53,528 nucleotides of DNA. It comes from Chitinophagaceae bacterium. Lineage in GTDB: Bacteria; Bacteroidota; Bacteroidia; Chitinophagales; Chitinophagaceae. The stretch is taken from the NCBI GenBank assembly GCA_020437365.1, contig JAGQWM010000015.1, positions 1 through 53,528 on the forward strand, read 5' to 3'. The translations under genes and the position numbers were made by a program. Shown piece by piece: positions 8,509 to 16,557 of the stretch (position 1 is its first letter; the number at the start of each line of letters is the position of its first letter). Under the pieces are notes generated by a model that saw nothing but the letters and a program-made list of their open reading frames with translations, searched no databases and had not been told where the DNA came from.

Positions 8509-9660
8509 ATGAAAAAATTGAGTTTTCTATTCGTTTTTTTGCCGATGGTAGCACTGGCACAGGATAAAGAACAGTCCTTTACTATTGTTGGCAAAGCCAA
8601 AGATTTGACGCCGCAACCGAATTGGGTATTTATTCAATACCGCAGCCAAGGGGCATGGCAAAAAGATAGTGCAGCCATCATTAACGGAAAATATACGTTG
8701 AAAGGAACCATTGAAGAGCCTGTTATCGCTTATATGAGTGTAAAGTATAATGATGAAACCGATGGCGAAGATGTAACAACCCGTGCCAGCCGCGACCGGA
8801 CAACAATTTTCATTGAGCCGGGTAAAATAAAAACCAAGTCGGAAGATTCTATCAGTAATATAAAAGTAAAAAGCTCATTAGCCCATGTGGAGTATGATAA
8901 ATTAAAAAAATCATTGCAACCTTATGAAGACCAAATGAAGCCTTTGATTGAGCAATACCGGGATTATTACAAAGCCAAGGATAAAGAAAACCAGGAGAAA
9001 ATTGAAAAACAACTTGACGAGATTGATGCTACGATGAAGGAGAAAGTCTATGGTGAATATGTAAAAAATAACCCGAACTCACCCATTAGTATGTTTGCCT
9101 TGCAGCAATATGCCGGGTATGATTTGGATATTGACAAGGTAGAGCCTTTGTATGTATCACTTTCCAACAAAGTAAAAGATTATCCTTCGGCCAAACATTT
9201 TAAAGAGGTTTTAGATATTGCCCGCAAAACGGCAATCGGCCAAACGGCTATGGATTTTACACAAAATGATACGTTGGGCAATCCGGTTCAGTTAGCATCT
9301 TTCAGGGGCCATTATGTATTGTTGGATTTTTGGGCCAGTTGGTGTGGCCCTTGTCGTGCCGAAAATCCCAACGTGGTGAAAGTTTTCAATAAATATAAAG
9401 ACAAGAATTTCAAGATTATCGGCATTTCATTGGACAGGCCCGGCCAAAAAGAAAAATGGTTAGATGCCATTCACCATGATATGCTGGCATGGACGCAAGT
9501 CAGTGATTTGCAATTTTGGAATAATGCGGTTGCAGTGCAATATGGTATCAATGCGATTCCACAGAATTTATTGCTTGATCCACAAGGAAAAATTATTGCC
9601 AAAAACCTAAGAGGTGAAGATTTGGCTAACAAATTAGGAGAACTGTTTGGGAATAATTAA
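8509..9660 (+). CDS. TlpA-like thiol-disulfide oxidoreductase with DUF4369-type N-terminus
   Basis: 383 residues from the ATG at 8509. A signal peptide (MKKLSFLFVFLPMVALA, cut before QDK) sends it to the periplasm. Residues about 20-240 form a beta-rich then helical region resembling the DUF4369 domain common in Bacteroidota TlpA proteins. The C-terminal thioredoxin fold (about 245-383) carries Trp-Cys-Gly-Pro-Cys, with Cys279 and Cys282, and a cis-Pro in INAIPQ. It probably reduces periplasmic disulfides, for example in cytochrome c maturation; the substrate is unknown. It stands alone on the plus strand inside a minus-strand block and has its own terminator. Confidence 0.88.
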   Translation: MKKLSFLFVFLPMVALAQDKEQSFTIVGKAKDLTPQPNWVFIQYRSQGAWQKDSAAIINGKYTLKGTIEEPVIAYMSVKYNDETDGEDVTTRASRDRTTIFIEPGKIKTKSEDSISNIKVKSSLAHVEYDKLKKSLQPYEDQMKPLIEQYRDYYKAKDKENQEKIEKQLDEIDATMKEKVYGEYVKNNPNSPISMFALQQYAGYDLDIDKVEPLYVSLSNKVKDYPSAKHFKEVLDIARKTAIGQTAMDFTQNDTLGNPVQLASFRGHYVLLDFWASWCGPCRAENPNVVKVFNKYKDKNFKIIGISLDRPGQKEKWLDAIHHDMLAWTQVSDLQFWNNAVAVQYGINAIPQNLLLDPQGKIIAKNLRGEDLANKLGELFGNN

Positions 9661-9700
9661 AAACCGGTGATAAAAATAATTAGAGAAATAAATCAATAAC

Positions 9701-9727
9701 AACCCGCTTCGGCGGGTTTTATTTTTT
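9701..9727 (+). terminator. Intrinsic terminator with UUCG tetraloop
   Basis: Perfect 7-bp stem AACCCGC/GCGGGTT (9701-9707 with 9712-9718), closed by a TTCG loop and followed by TTATTTTTT. It ends the thioredoxin gene. It lies between two convergent genes and directly abuts the zapA stop; the minus-strand tail is only moderately T-rich. Confidence 0.88.
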
Positions 9728-10012
9728 AGTAATTTGTTGGTCCAGCATTTTCTCAATGGAATCCAGGCTTTCTTTGAGGTTTTGATTGTCAATGATTGCA
9801 GAAGTTCCTTCGTGTTTTTCCGTGGCAAACCAAATTAAAACCATAGCAATATAATCCTGCATATCCTTGCCGGCAAAACGGGTTTTGAATTCCACTATTT
9901 TTTCATTGATAGATTTCAACGTTTTTCTGACAACTTCTTCATCATTGGGATGAATTTTGATGCGGTAAGTACGATCGCCAATGAGCGCCGAGATGGCAAT
10001 TAATTCGCTCAT
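9719..10012 (-). CDS. zapA: Cell division protein ZapA
   Basis: Small cytoplasmic protein that bundles FtsZ filaments at the division ring. 97 residues; the N-terminal beta-hairpin I-x-I-x-G-x-x-Y-x-I-K-x-x-P is followed by a long helix for tetramer formation, as in ZapA. ATG start at 10012. It probably belongs with the upstream coiled-coil gene (10389-10676) and pheT, although a plus-strand gene intervenes. Confidence 0.88.
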   Translation of the reverse strand: MSELIAISALIGDRTYRIKIHPNDEEVVRKTLKSINEKIVEFKTRFAGKDMQDYIAMVLIWFATEKHEGTSAIIDNQNLKESLDSIEKMLDQQITKK

Positions 10013-10132
10013 AACTTTTTAATTTTATTTTTATTTATTACATTCGATGCCCATTCCAAGGCAAAACCATCATTCTTTTTAATCTATTGTTTCGTACACC
10101 GAGAAAACAATTGTTTGAATGAAATCTTTATT

Positions 10133-10387
10133 ATGTTCGCTAAAGTTAAGTCATCGGTATTTATTAATCAGTTAAGATTACAACTTTCTGATCCGAAAGG
10201 AGAACACATCCAAGGAATTTTGAAAGACGATCAGGGTGTTATTTGCCGAACGCTGGAGAAAAAATTATTGGCCAATAAAAACGAACTGACCTGGGCCGGA
10301 CTCAATGATTTACCGTATGGCCGCTATACGCTTGAATTAATACAAGGGGAAAATAAAATGAAACTCAACCTGGTAAAAAGAGTGTAA
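10133..10387 (+). CDS. Small beta-rich protein resembling a T9SS C-terminal sorting fold
   Basis: 84 residues from the ATG at 10133; a TTG at 10115 would add six. No signal peptide or membrane helix. The pattern of short strands, the phrase LNDLPYGRYTLELIQG and the closing KMKLNLVK recall the last strands of type A T9SS sorting domains (Por secretion tails) or FlgD-like immunoglobulin folds. Here it stands alone and has no export signal, so secretion by T9SS is unlikely. It is nested between two minus-strand genes, ending one base before the coiled-coil gene's stop. Function unknown. Confidence 0.6.
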   Translation: MFAKVKSSVFINQLRLQLSDPKGEHIQGILKDDQGVICRTLEKKLLANKNELTWAGLNDLPYGRYTLELIQGENKMKLNLVKRV

Positions 10388-10388
10388 G

Positions 10389-10676
10389 CTATTTACCAAG
10401 CAAGGCAATACAACGATCGATTTCCTTGATATATGCATTGATTCTTTTTTCAAATTCTTTTTTGTCGGCATCATTCATTTCGCCACCGCTTAATTTTAAT
10501 ATACTGATTTGCTGTTGCAAGCTGCCAACGGTTGCTTGCCCGGCTTCCATTTTTTCTTCGACGGAGTTGAGTTCTTCCCGGAGTTTTTGATTTTCTTTTT
10601 GCAATGCTGCATGTTCTTTGAGCAGTTGTTGCAATTTGTCATGGATTCGTTTGATATGTTGTTCGGTCTGACTCAT
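10389..10676 (-). CDS. Coiled-coil protein, possible ZapB-like ZapA partner
   Basis: 95 residues, almost wholly helical: residues about 1-60 form a coiled coil rich in Gln, Glu and Lys, and about 65-95 form a second short helix. Its ATG overlaps the pheT stop by four bases (ATGA), indicating translational coupling. Placement between pheT and zapA recurs in Bacteroidota, as far as I recall. The size and coiled coil resemble ZapB, which links ZapA to the division apparatus, so a division role is inferred from context rather than sequence identity. Confidence 0.72.
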   Translation of the reverse strand: MSQTEQHIKRIHDKLQQLLKEHAALQKENQKLREELNSVEEKMEAGQATVGSLQQQISILKLSGGEMNDADKKEFEKRINAYIKEIDRCIALLGK

Positions 10677-13099
10677 TTTCTGATTTCAGCTTGTAGGTTT
10701 TTTTCGAGGGCCGACATAATACTTTGCATCCATTTGTCAATTTCTTTATCCGTCAATGTTTTTTCTTCATCCTGGAAAACAAAATTTACCGCCAGCGACT
10801 TTTTATCTTTTCCCAATTTATCACTTTCAAAGATGTCGAATAATTTGACATGTTGTAGTTTTTTCAATTGCATGCTTTCGACGGTTTCTTTCAAATTTTG
10901 CCAGGAAAGGTTTTTGCTTACCAATACGGCAAGGTCACGTTGTACTGCCGGAAATTTATTGATTTCTTTTACTTTTTGTTCTTGTTGACTGGCCAGTTGT
11001 GTTAAAATTGCCCAGTTGAGTTCAGCGAAATATACCGGTTGTTTAATGCCGAATTGTTGTCTCATTTGTTGGTTGACAGAACCGGCTTCGCCAAGTATTT
11101 TTTGACCTTGCATTATATGCACTGCATCTGCTAATTTCGGATGTGTGGTATTGACTAATTTGATTTCGCTAATGCCCAGTAATTTACCAACTGCTTCCAA
11201 TAAGCCTTTTAATGCAAAAAAATCTGTAGCCAACATTTTTTGTTGCCAACTGTTTTCATTTTTATGTCCCGTTAGTACAAAACATAATTTCTTTTCTTCT
11301 GTATATTTTCCAATTCCTTTTGTATGATAGGCTTTGCCGAATTCGAATAAACGAAGATTGTTGTTTTTGTGATTCAGGTTATGCGCTACTACTTCCATCG
11401 ACGTTTCAAATAGTGATGGACGAAGAATATTGAATGCTGCACTCAGGCTGTTTTTCATTTTCACCATTTCGCTTTGTTCTTTTTCAGAAAAATAAGCGGC
11501 ATTGGTAATGGAGTTTGTCATCATTTCGAAAAAACCCTGACCGATACAATAGTTAGCAATTTTTTCGAGGTAAATAGTTGTATCTTCTCTGTCGGTAATG
11601 GCCGGTGTAATGGTAATGGTTGCCGGAATATCAATATTATCTAAGCCATCAATTCTGACTATTTCTTCTACAAGGTCGGCCGGCACATGAATGTCGGGTT
11701 TGTGATATGGAACGGCAACAATGAGTTCATCTACTGATTCTTTGACCGTTTCAAAACCCAAATTCGAAAGAATATTTTTTACCGTATCGGGATGATAACT
11801 TTTCCCACTTAGTTTTTTGATAAAATGCCATTTAATGGCCACTTCTTTTTTGGGTTGTTTTTGTGAATAGATATCCACTACATCAGAAGCAATTTCTCCG
11901 CCTGCAATTTCTTTGATCAGAGCGGCGGCTCTTTTTAACACTTTGACAGTTGCAGAAATATCTGTCCCTTTTTCAAAGCGGCCGGCAGCATCCGTTCTCA
12001 GGTTATGCCGAAATGATGTTCTTCTTGTATTGACTGTGTCAAAAAAGGCACTCTCCAGAAAAATATTTGTTGTGCTTTCCGTTACGCCACTATTTATACC
12101 GCCATACACACCGGCTATACACATGGGTTTTTGACTATCGCAGATCAATAAATCTTCTGCATGTAATTGGATGGTTTTATTATCCAGGGTCGTGAAAGGT
12201 GTTCCGCCCGGTACGTTCTTCACTACTATTTCCCAATCGGCAATTTTATCAATATCGAATGCATGTAAGGGTTGGCCTACATCATGCAAAATATAATTTG
12301 TGATATCAACAATATTATTAATCGGCCGCAGGCCAATGGCTTTTAGTTTTTGTTGCAACCATTTTGGCGATTCACCAATTTTTACATTGGCCAGACTAAC
12401 ACCGGAATACCTTGGACAAGCTTTATGGTTTTCTACTTTTACATCTATCGGTAAGGATTGGTTATCAATTTCAAATTCATCTTCTTTATGGACAATCGGT
12501 TTAATATCTTGTTTATCATGCAAGCTCAGGTAAGCACATACATCCCTGGCTACACCCCAATGGCTCATGGCATCCATGCGGTTGGGCGTCAACCCGATTT
12601 CGTATATAACGTCGGTATATAGTTGAAAATATTCTGCTGCAGGTGTACCGGGAACGGCATATTCACTGAGTATTAAAATGCCATCATGCGATTGGCCCAT
12701 TCCTATTTCATCTTCGGCACAAATCATTCCATGGCTTTCTTCTCCCCTGATTTTTGCCAGTTTCATTGTAACGGGTGCTGCGCCTGCAGGATAAATGGTT
12801 GCCCCAACGGGTGCTACTACTACTTTTTGCCCGGCCGCTACATTGGGTGCGCCACAAACAATTTGCAAAGGCAAGCCATCTCCGATAGAAACTTTTGTTA
12901 GCGATAATTTGTCGGCATTCGGGTGTTTGGATTTATCAAGTACATGTCCAATAACAAGCCCTTCCAATCCACCTGTTACTTCCTGGTATTTTTGCATTTC
13001 TTCTACTTCCAGTCCGATAGAAGTCAGGATACGAGCCAATCGTTCCGGCGTTAATGTAACCGGCAGGTATTCACTCAACCATTTATATGAAATCGTCAT
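10673..13099 (-). CDS. pheT: Phenylalanine-tRNA ligase beta subunit
   Basis: Beta subunit of the alpha2-beta2 synthetase charging tRNA-Phe; the alpha gene is not in the window. 808 residues of normal length: an N-terminal OB-fold tRNA-binding domain (about 40-150, with HPNADKLSLTKV and QIVCGAPNV), the B3/B4 editing region (about 210-380), B5 (about 400-470), the catalytic-like core, and a C-terminal ferredoxin-fold anticodon-binding domain (about 715-808, with FPAVQRDLAVLV). ATG at 13099, only four bases after a TATCTTTG promoter box, so its mRNA may be leaderless. It is coupled to the coiled-coil gene downstream. Confidence 0.97.
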   Translation of the reverse strand: MTISYKWLSEYLPVTLTPERLARILTSIGLEVEEMQKYQEVTGGLEGLVIGHVLDKSKHPNADKLSLTKVSIGDGLPLQIVCGAPNVAAGQKVVVAPVGATIYPAGAAPVTMKLAKIRGEESHGMICAEDEIGMGQSHDGILILSEYAVPGTPAAEYFQLYTDVIYEIGLTPNRMDAMSHWGVARDVCAYLSLHDKQDIKPIVHKEDEFEIDNQSLPIDVKVENHKACPRYSGVSLANVKIGESPKWLQQKLKAIGLRPINNIVDITNYILHDVGQPLHAFDIDKIADWEIVVKNVPGGTPFTTLDNKTIQLHAEDLLICDSQKPMCIAGVYGGINSGVTESTTNIFLESAFFDTVNTRRTSFRHNLRTDAAGRFEKGTDISATVKVLKRAAALIKEIAGGEIASDVVDIYSQKQPKKEVAIKWHFIKKLSGKSYHPDTVKNILSNLGFETVKESVDELIVAVPYHKPDIHVPADLVEEIVRIDGLDNIDIPATITITPAITDREDTTIYLEKIANYCIGQGFFEMMTNSITNAAYFSEKEQSEMVKMKNSLSAAFNILRPSLFETSMEVVAHNLNHKNNNLRLFEFGKAYHTKGIGKYTEEKKLCFVLTGHKNENSWQQKMLATDFFALKGLLEAVGKLLGISEIKLVNTTHPKLADAVHIMQGQKILGEAGSVNQQMRQQFGIKQPVYFAELNWAILTQLASQQEQKVKEINKFPAVQRDLAVLVSKNLSWQNLKETVESMQLKKLQHVKLFDIFESDKLGKDKKSLAVNFVFQDEEKTLTDKEIDKWMQSIMSALEKNLQAEIRK

Positions 13100-13103
13100 G
13101 TGG

Positions 13104-13137
13104 CAAAGATAAGGAGTGCTTCCGCATGGCTATCAAA
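13104..13137 (-). promoter_or_regulatory. Promoter of pheT abutting its start codon
   Basis: On the minus strand TTTG (13134-13137), 22 bases, then TATCTTTG (13104-13111), four bases (CCAC) and the ATG of pheT. The -33 element overlaps the end of the upstream fabH-like gene. Transcription would begin at or within a few bases of the ATG. Confidence 0.5.
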
Positions 13138-14209
13138 TTCGATAACAAATTGCATTTATATTCATTCCGGCACCTACGGATGCAAAAAGAATAATATCAT
13201 CTTTTTCAAAAATATGGTCAGTCATTTTTTCTTTTTTGATTTGATCAAACAATGTAGGAATGGTCGCCACAGAGCTGTTGCCATATTTTTGAATATTCAT
13301 GGGCATAATATTGTCAGGAATATCCTGTATTCCATATAAGCGATACAAACGTTTGACAATACCTTCATCCATTTTTTCATTGGCCTGGTGAATGATAATC
13401 TTACTTATTTTTTCGATGGGAACATGGGCTTTATCCAGGCAATCTTTCATCGCTGCCGGAACTTTTTGCATGGCATATTCATATACTTTGCGGCCTTTCA
13501 TTTTTATATACCTGACTTTGCAATCAGCTTCCGGATGATTGCTTTTGCCGAGGTGCAAATAAAAAGCTTCTTCGGAGCAATGGCTTTGTACACACCAGGA
13601 AAGAACGCCGCTATCCGTTTTATCTTCCGGAATGGCTTCCAAAATAGCAGCGCCGGCGCCGTCAGAAAATATCATACTGTCACGGTCGTAAGGGTCCAAT
13701 ACACGGCTGAGCGTTTCGGTACCAATGACCAGTATTTTTTGAGCAATACCGGCTTTCATATATGTATCTGATTGAATAATGCCTTGCAACCAACCCGGGC
13801 AACCAAATAAAATATCATAAGGAACACAGGCCGGATTCCGAATGCCAAGGTCATGCTTTACCCTCGATGCCAAAGCAGGTAAAATATCTGTTTGAATGGT
13901 GTGTTTGATGACGTTGCCGAAATTATGTGCAACAATAATTTGGTCCAGTGTTTCGGGTTCGATGCCACTTTCAGCAATGGCATCTTGGGCTGCCATTGTT
14001 GCCATGTCCGAAGAATTTAATTCATCTTGGATATATCTTCGCTCTTCAATACCGGTGATGAGTTGAAATTTTTCGACAATTTCTTCTTGTGGAATATCAA
14101 TCGATTGATTATCGTCGGTATAAAATTTTTGGGAAATAAAATCCCGGTTCGATTTTATATGTCTTGGTATATAACATCCTGTTCCGGTAATGACGGTTCT
14201 TGTTTTCAT
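13133..14209 (-). CDS. 3-oxoacyl-ACP synthase III family protein (FabH-like)
   Basis: Thiolase-fold condensing enzyme joining an acyl-CoA starter to malonyl-ACP, or a related reaction. 358 residues from the ATG at 14209, longer than classical FabH (about 320). The catalytic triad is complete: Cys137 in LFGCPGW, His274 in IIHQANEKM and Asn311 in KYGNSSVATIP. The extra length is partly an N-terminal insertion around residues 25-50. Such longer relatives can start specialised lipids or polyketides, so the fabH symbol is withheld. It has its own promoter and is unlinked to fabI (14588), which lies on the opposite strand. Confidence 0.87.
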   Translation of the reverse strand: MKTRTVITGTGCYIPRHIKSNRDFISQKFYTDDNQSIDIPQEEIVEKFQLITGIEERRYIQDELNSSDMATMAAQDAIAESGIEPETLDQIIVAHNFGNVIKHTIQTDILPALASRVKHDLGIRNPACVPYDILFGCPGWLQGIIQSDTYMKAGIAQKILVIGTETLSRVLDPYDRDSMIFSDGAGAAILEAIPEDKTDSGVLSWCVQSHCSEEAFYLHLGKSNHPEADCKVRYIKMKGRKVYEYAMQKVPAAMKDCLDKAHVPIEKISKIIIHQANEKMDEGIVKRLYRLYGIQDIPDNIMPMNIQKYGNSSVATIPTLFDQIKKEKMTDHIFEKDDIILFASVGAGMNINAICYRI

Positions 14210-14256
14210 CAACGTAAATGTTTGGAGATTTTTTTATTGCGTATTGAAAAGTGAAC

Positions 14257-14289
14257 CAAAGGTAGTTGAATGTAATGCATTCAAGCAAA
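14257..14289 (-). promoter_or_regulatory. Promoter of the fabH-like gene
   Basis: Minus strand TTTG (14286-14289), 21 bases, then TACCTTTG (14257-14264): a full consensus match. The leader to the ATG at 14209 would be about 40 bases. Confidence 0.6.
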
Positions 14290-14340
14290 CATGTGCATAA
14301 TAAGATTGTAAAAAAAATGTTGTTATTTTAAAATAAAAAA

Positions 14341-14547
14341 ATGAAACTAACATTCGTTTTTGCTTGGCTGGTTATTATTGTTTCATTAATTCCGTTTTAT
14401 TATTTGTATGTATGGATTGGCCGGCAATTGAATCCTAAAAAATCGATGCAAAGATTTTTGATTTGGATTTTGATTGTCTTGTTGCTCATATCTGTTTATA
14501 CATTTTGCCTGGTTTTATTGTTTCATACTTTGTTTCCAAATGCTTAA
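14341..14547 (+). CDS. Small two-helix membrane protein
   Basis: 68 residues with two hydrophobic helices (about 4-26 and 39-63) separated by a short basic loop (GRQLNPKKSMQR), suggesting an inner-membrane hairpin with a cytoplasmic turn. An AT-rich leader precedes the ATG. No family recognised. It ends 40 bases before fabI and could be co-transcribed, but nothing else ties it to fatty-acid synthesis. Confidence 0.6.
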   Translation: MKLTFVFAWLVIIVSLIPFYYLYVWIGRQLNPKKSMQRFLIWILIVLLLISVYTFCLVLLFHTLFPNA

Positions 14548-14587
14548 AAATATCTCCTTATTTTTACCACATTAAAATTAATTGACT

Positions 14588-15406
14588 ATGGCGTATAATT
14601 TATTAAAAGGTAAACGTGGCATTATTTCCGGTGCCTTAGATGCCAATTCTATTGCCTGGAAAGTAGCTGAAAAAGCACATGAAGAAGGGGCCAGTTTTGT
14701 TTTGACCAATGCACCTATTGCGATGCGAATGGGTGCTATCAATAATTTGGCCGAAGCTACCGGTTCCAAAATTATTCCGGCAGATGCAACGAATGTGGAA
14801 GAATTGGAAAAATTATTTTCTGAGTCGCAGGAGGTGTTGGGTGGTAAAATTGATTTTGTGTTACACTCCATTGGCATGAGTGTAAATATTCGGAAGAAAA
14901 TACCCTATACTGAATTGAATTACGATTATTTTATGAAAGGAATTGATGTATCGGCAATGTCATTGCATAAAATGCTGGCCGTGGCCAAAAAATTAGATGC
15001 CATAAATGAATGGGGTAGTGTAGTGGCACTGACTTATATGGCGGCGCAAAGAACCTATCCTTTTTATACCGATATGGCGGATATAAAAGCAATGCTGGAA
15101 TCCATCGCAAGGAGCTTCGGCTATCATTATGGTGTGGAGAAAAAAGTAAGGATCAATACAGTTTCACAATCACCAACTAAAACGACTGCTGGAACCGGCA
15201 TTAAAGGCTTTGGCGATTTCTTTGATTATGCTGAAGCCATTGCGCCATTGGGCAATGCCAGTGCAGAAGATTGTGCCAACTATTGCATTACTTTATTCAG
15301 CGATTTAACCCGAATGGTTACTATGCAGAATTTATTTCATGATGGCGGTTATTCCAGTACCGGTGTCAGCAATGAGATAATGCAAAAGATGGGTGTGGAA
15401 GAATAA
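14588..15406 (+). CDS. fabI: Enoyl-ACP reductase (NADH)
   Basis: Reduces trans-2-enoyl-ACP in the last step of each fatty-acid elongation cycle. 272 residues from the ATG at 14588 (a TTG two codons earlier is less likely). Short-chain dehydrogenase of the FabI type: nucleotide-binding SGALDANSIAW near residues 14-24, and the FabI-specific Tyr-x6-Lys pair Tyr160 and Lys167 in YPFYTDMADIK. The C-terminal region with MVTMQNLFHDGGYSSTG is typical. A strong terminator follows. Confidence 0.96.
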   Translation: MAYNLLKGKRGIISGALDANSIAWKVAEKAHEEGASFVLTNAPIAMRMGAINNLAEATGSKIIPADATNVEELEKLFSESQEVLGGKIDFVLHSIGMSVNIRKKIPYTELNYDYFMKGIDVSAMSLHKMLAVAKKLDAINEWGSVVALTYMAAQRTYPFYTDMADIKAMLESIARSFGYHYGVEKKVRINTVSQSPTKTTAGTGIKGFGDFFDYAEAIAPLGNASAEDCANYCITLFSDLTRMVTMQNLFHDGGYSSTGVSNEIMQKMGVEE

Positions 15407-15431
15407 TTTTTTTAACGTTTACAATATGTAA

Positions 15432-15458
15432 AAAAGCTTCCGATGAGGAAGCTTTTAT
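15432..15458 (+). terminator. Intrinsic terminator after fabI
   Basis: Perfect 10-bp stem AAAAGCTTCC/GGAAGCTTTT (15432-15441 with 15447-15456) and a 5-base loop. It separates fabI from the convergent DUF2795 gene and, being A/T-flanked on both sides, may serve both. Confidence 0.82.
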
Positions 15459-15484
15459 TGTATTCGTTTGGTTGGCGAAGTTCC

Positions 15485-15709
15485 TTAATATTCGTCTTCG
15501 TTAAAAAGAAAATCTTCGTGTGTAGGATAATCGGGCCAAATGTCTTCGATGGTTTCATACACATCTCCACCTTCATCTTCCAGTTCTTGTAAATTTTCTA
15601 CGACCTCAATAGGCGCACCGGAGCGAATAGAGTAATCAATCAACTCATCTTTTGTCGCTGGCCAGGGTGCATCTTCTAAATAAGAGGCTAATTCAAGTGT
15701 CCAAAACAT
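15485..15709 (-). CDS. DUF2795 family protein
   Basis: 74 residues, acidic, no signal peptide. The opening MFWTLELASYLEDAPWPATK and the middle segment DYSIRSGAPIEVVENLQEL fit the DUF2795 family, a small soluble domain widespread in Bacteroidota. The C-terminus (EDIWPDYPTHEDFLFNEDEY) is strongly acidic. Function unknown. A full-consensus promoter precedes it and it appears monocistronic, which suggests steady expression. Confidence 0.82.
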   Translation of the reverse strand: MFWTLELASYLEDAPWPATKDELIDYSIRSGAPIEVVENLQELEDEGGDVYETIEDIWPDYPTHEDFLFNEDEY

Positions 15710-15757
15710 CTTCTAAGGGTTTTAATTTTTAATAAGGTTTTACCCCCAAATTTTCCG

Positions 15758-15788
15758 CAAATGTAACAGTATTAACGTATTTTCCAAA
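15758..15788 (-). promoter_or_regulatory. Promoter of the DUF2795 gene
   Basis: Minus strand TTTG (15785-15788), 19 bases, then TACATTTG (15758-15765). The leader to the ATG at 15709 is about 40 bases. Confidence 0.55.
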
Positions 15789-15900
15789 TCCTAAGTTTTT
15801 AACGATTTTCGGGGGCTTTGAAATGGTTTCAACCTGTTTTATTTAGCTTCGGGGCTCCTTGAGTATAAGGAATTGATTTTTATTTTCAATAAATAGCTGC

Positions 15901-16551
15901 ATGATATCGGGAAAAAATATTTTTAAGCGTTATGACACGGTTGAAGTACTTAAAGGCGTAAACCTGGAAGTGCATAAAGGCGAAGTGGTGTCCATTGTAG
16001 GCCCGTCGGGTTCGGGAAAAAGTACCTTGCTTCATATTTTAGGTACACTCGACAATGCCGATGCCGGCGAAATAAGGATGAACGAAATCAATGTCCATTC
16101 CCTGAAAGGAAAAAAACTGGCAGCCTTTCGAAACCAACATATCGGGTTTGTTTTTCAATTTCATCACCTGCTTCCTGAATTTACGGCACTGGAGAATGTT
16201 TGCATTCCCGGCTGGTTGGCCGGAAAGAAAAAAAATGAGGTCAAGAAAGAAGCCGAAAAATTATTGACATTACTAAATCTATCTGCCCGAAAAGAAAATA
16301 AACCTAACCAACTCTCAGGCGGAGAACAACAACGGGTGGCTGTTGCCCGTGCTTTAATAAACCAACCCGATATCATTTTTGCAGATGAACCCACCGGTAA
16401 TTTAGATTCTGCCAGTGCCAAAGAATTGCACCAGTTATTTTTTGACCTGCGGGAAAAATTTCAACAAACTTTTCTTATCGTAACGCACAATGAAGAACTG
16501 GCACAACTCAGCGACCGTGTACTACACATGAAAGATGGCAAAATCGTTTAA
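15901..16551 (+). CDS. ABC transporter ATP-binding protein, LolD-like
   Basis: 216 residues, a single nucleotide-binding domain of the LolD/MacB/FtsE group. Walker [10 protein letters not shown] (about 34-42), Q-loop [12 protein letters not shown], signature [15 protein letters not shown] near 139, Walker B IIFADEP and the D-loop GNLD, H-loop IVTHN. The [11 protein letters not shown] segment is typical of LolD, which powers release of lipoproteins from the inner membrane. No permease gene adjoins it, so LolD is likely but not proved. It converges with the esterase gene 6 bases away. Confidence 0.85.
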   Translation: MISGKNIFKRYDTVEVLKGVNLEVHKGEVVSIVGPSGSGKSTLLHILGTLDNADAGEIRMNEINVHSLKGKKLAAFRNQHIGFVFQFHHLLPEFTALENVCIPGWLAGKKKNEVKKEAEKLLTLLNLSARKENKPNQLSGGEQQRVAVARALINQPDIIFADEPTGNLDSASAKELHQLFFDLREKFQQTFLIVTHNEELAQLSDRVLHMKDGKIV

Positions 16552-16557
16552 ACTTTT

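Noticed and set aside
13133..14209. fabH assigned as the main initiation enzyme
   Set aside because: The protein is about 40 residues longer than classical FabH with an N-terminal insertion; a specialised role is equally possible.
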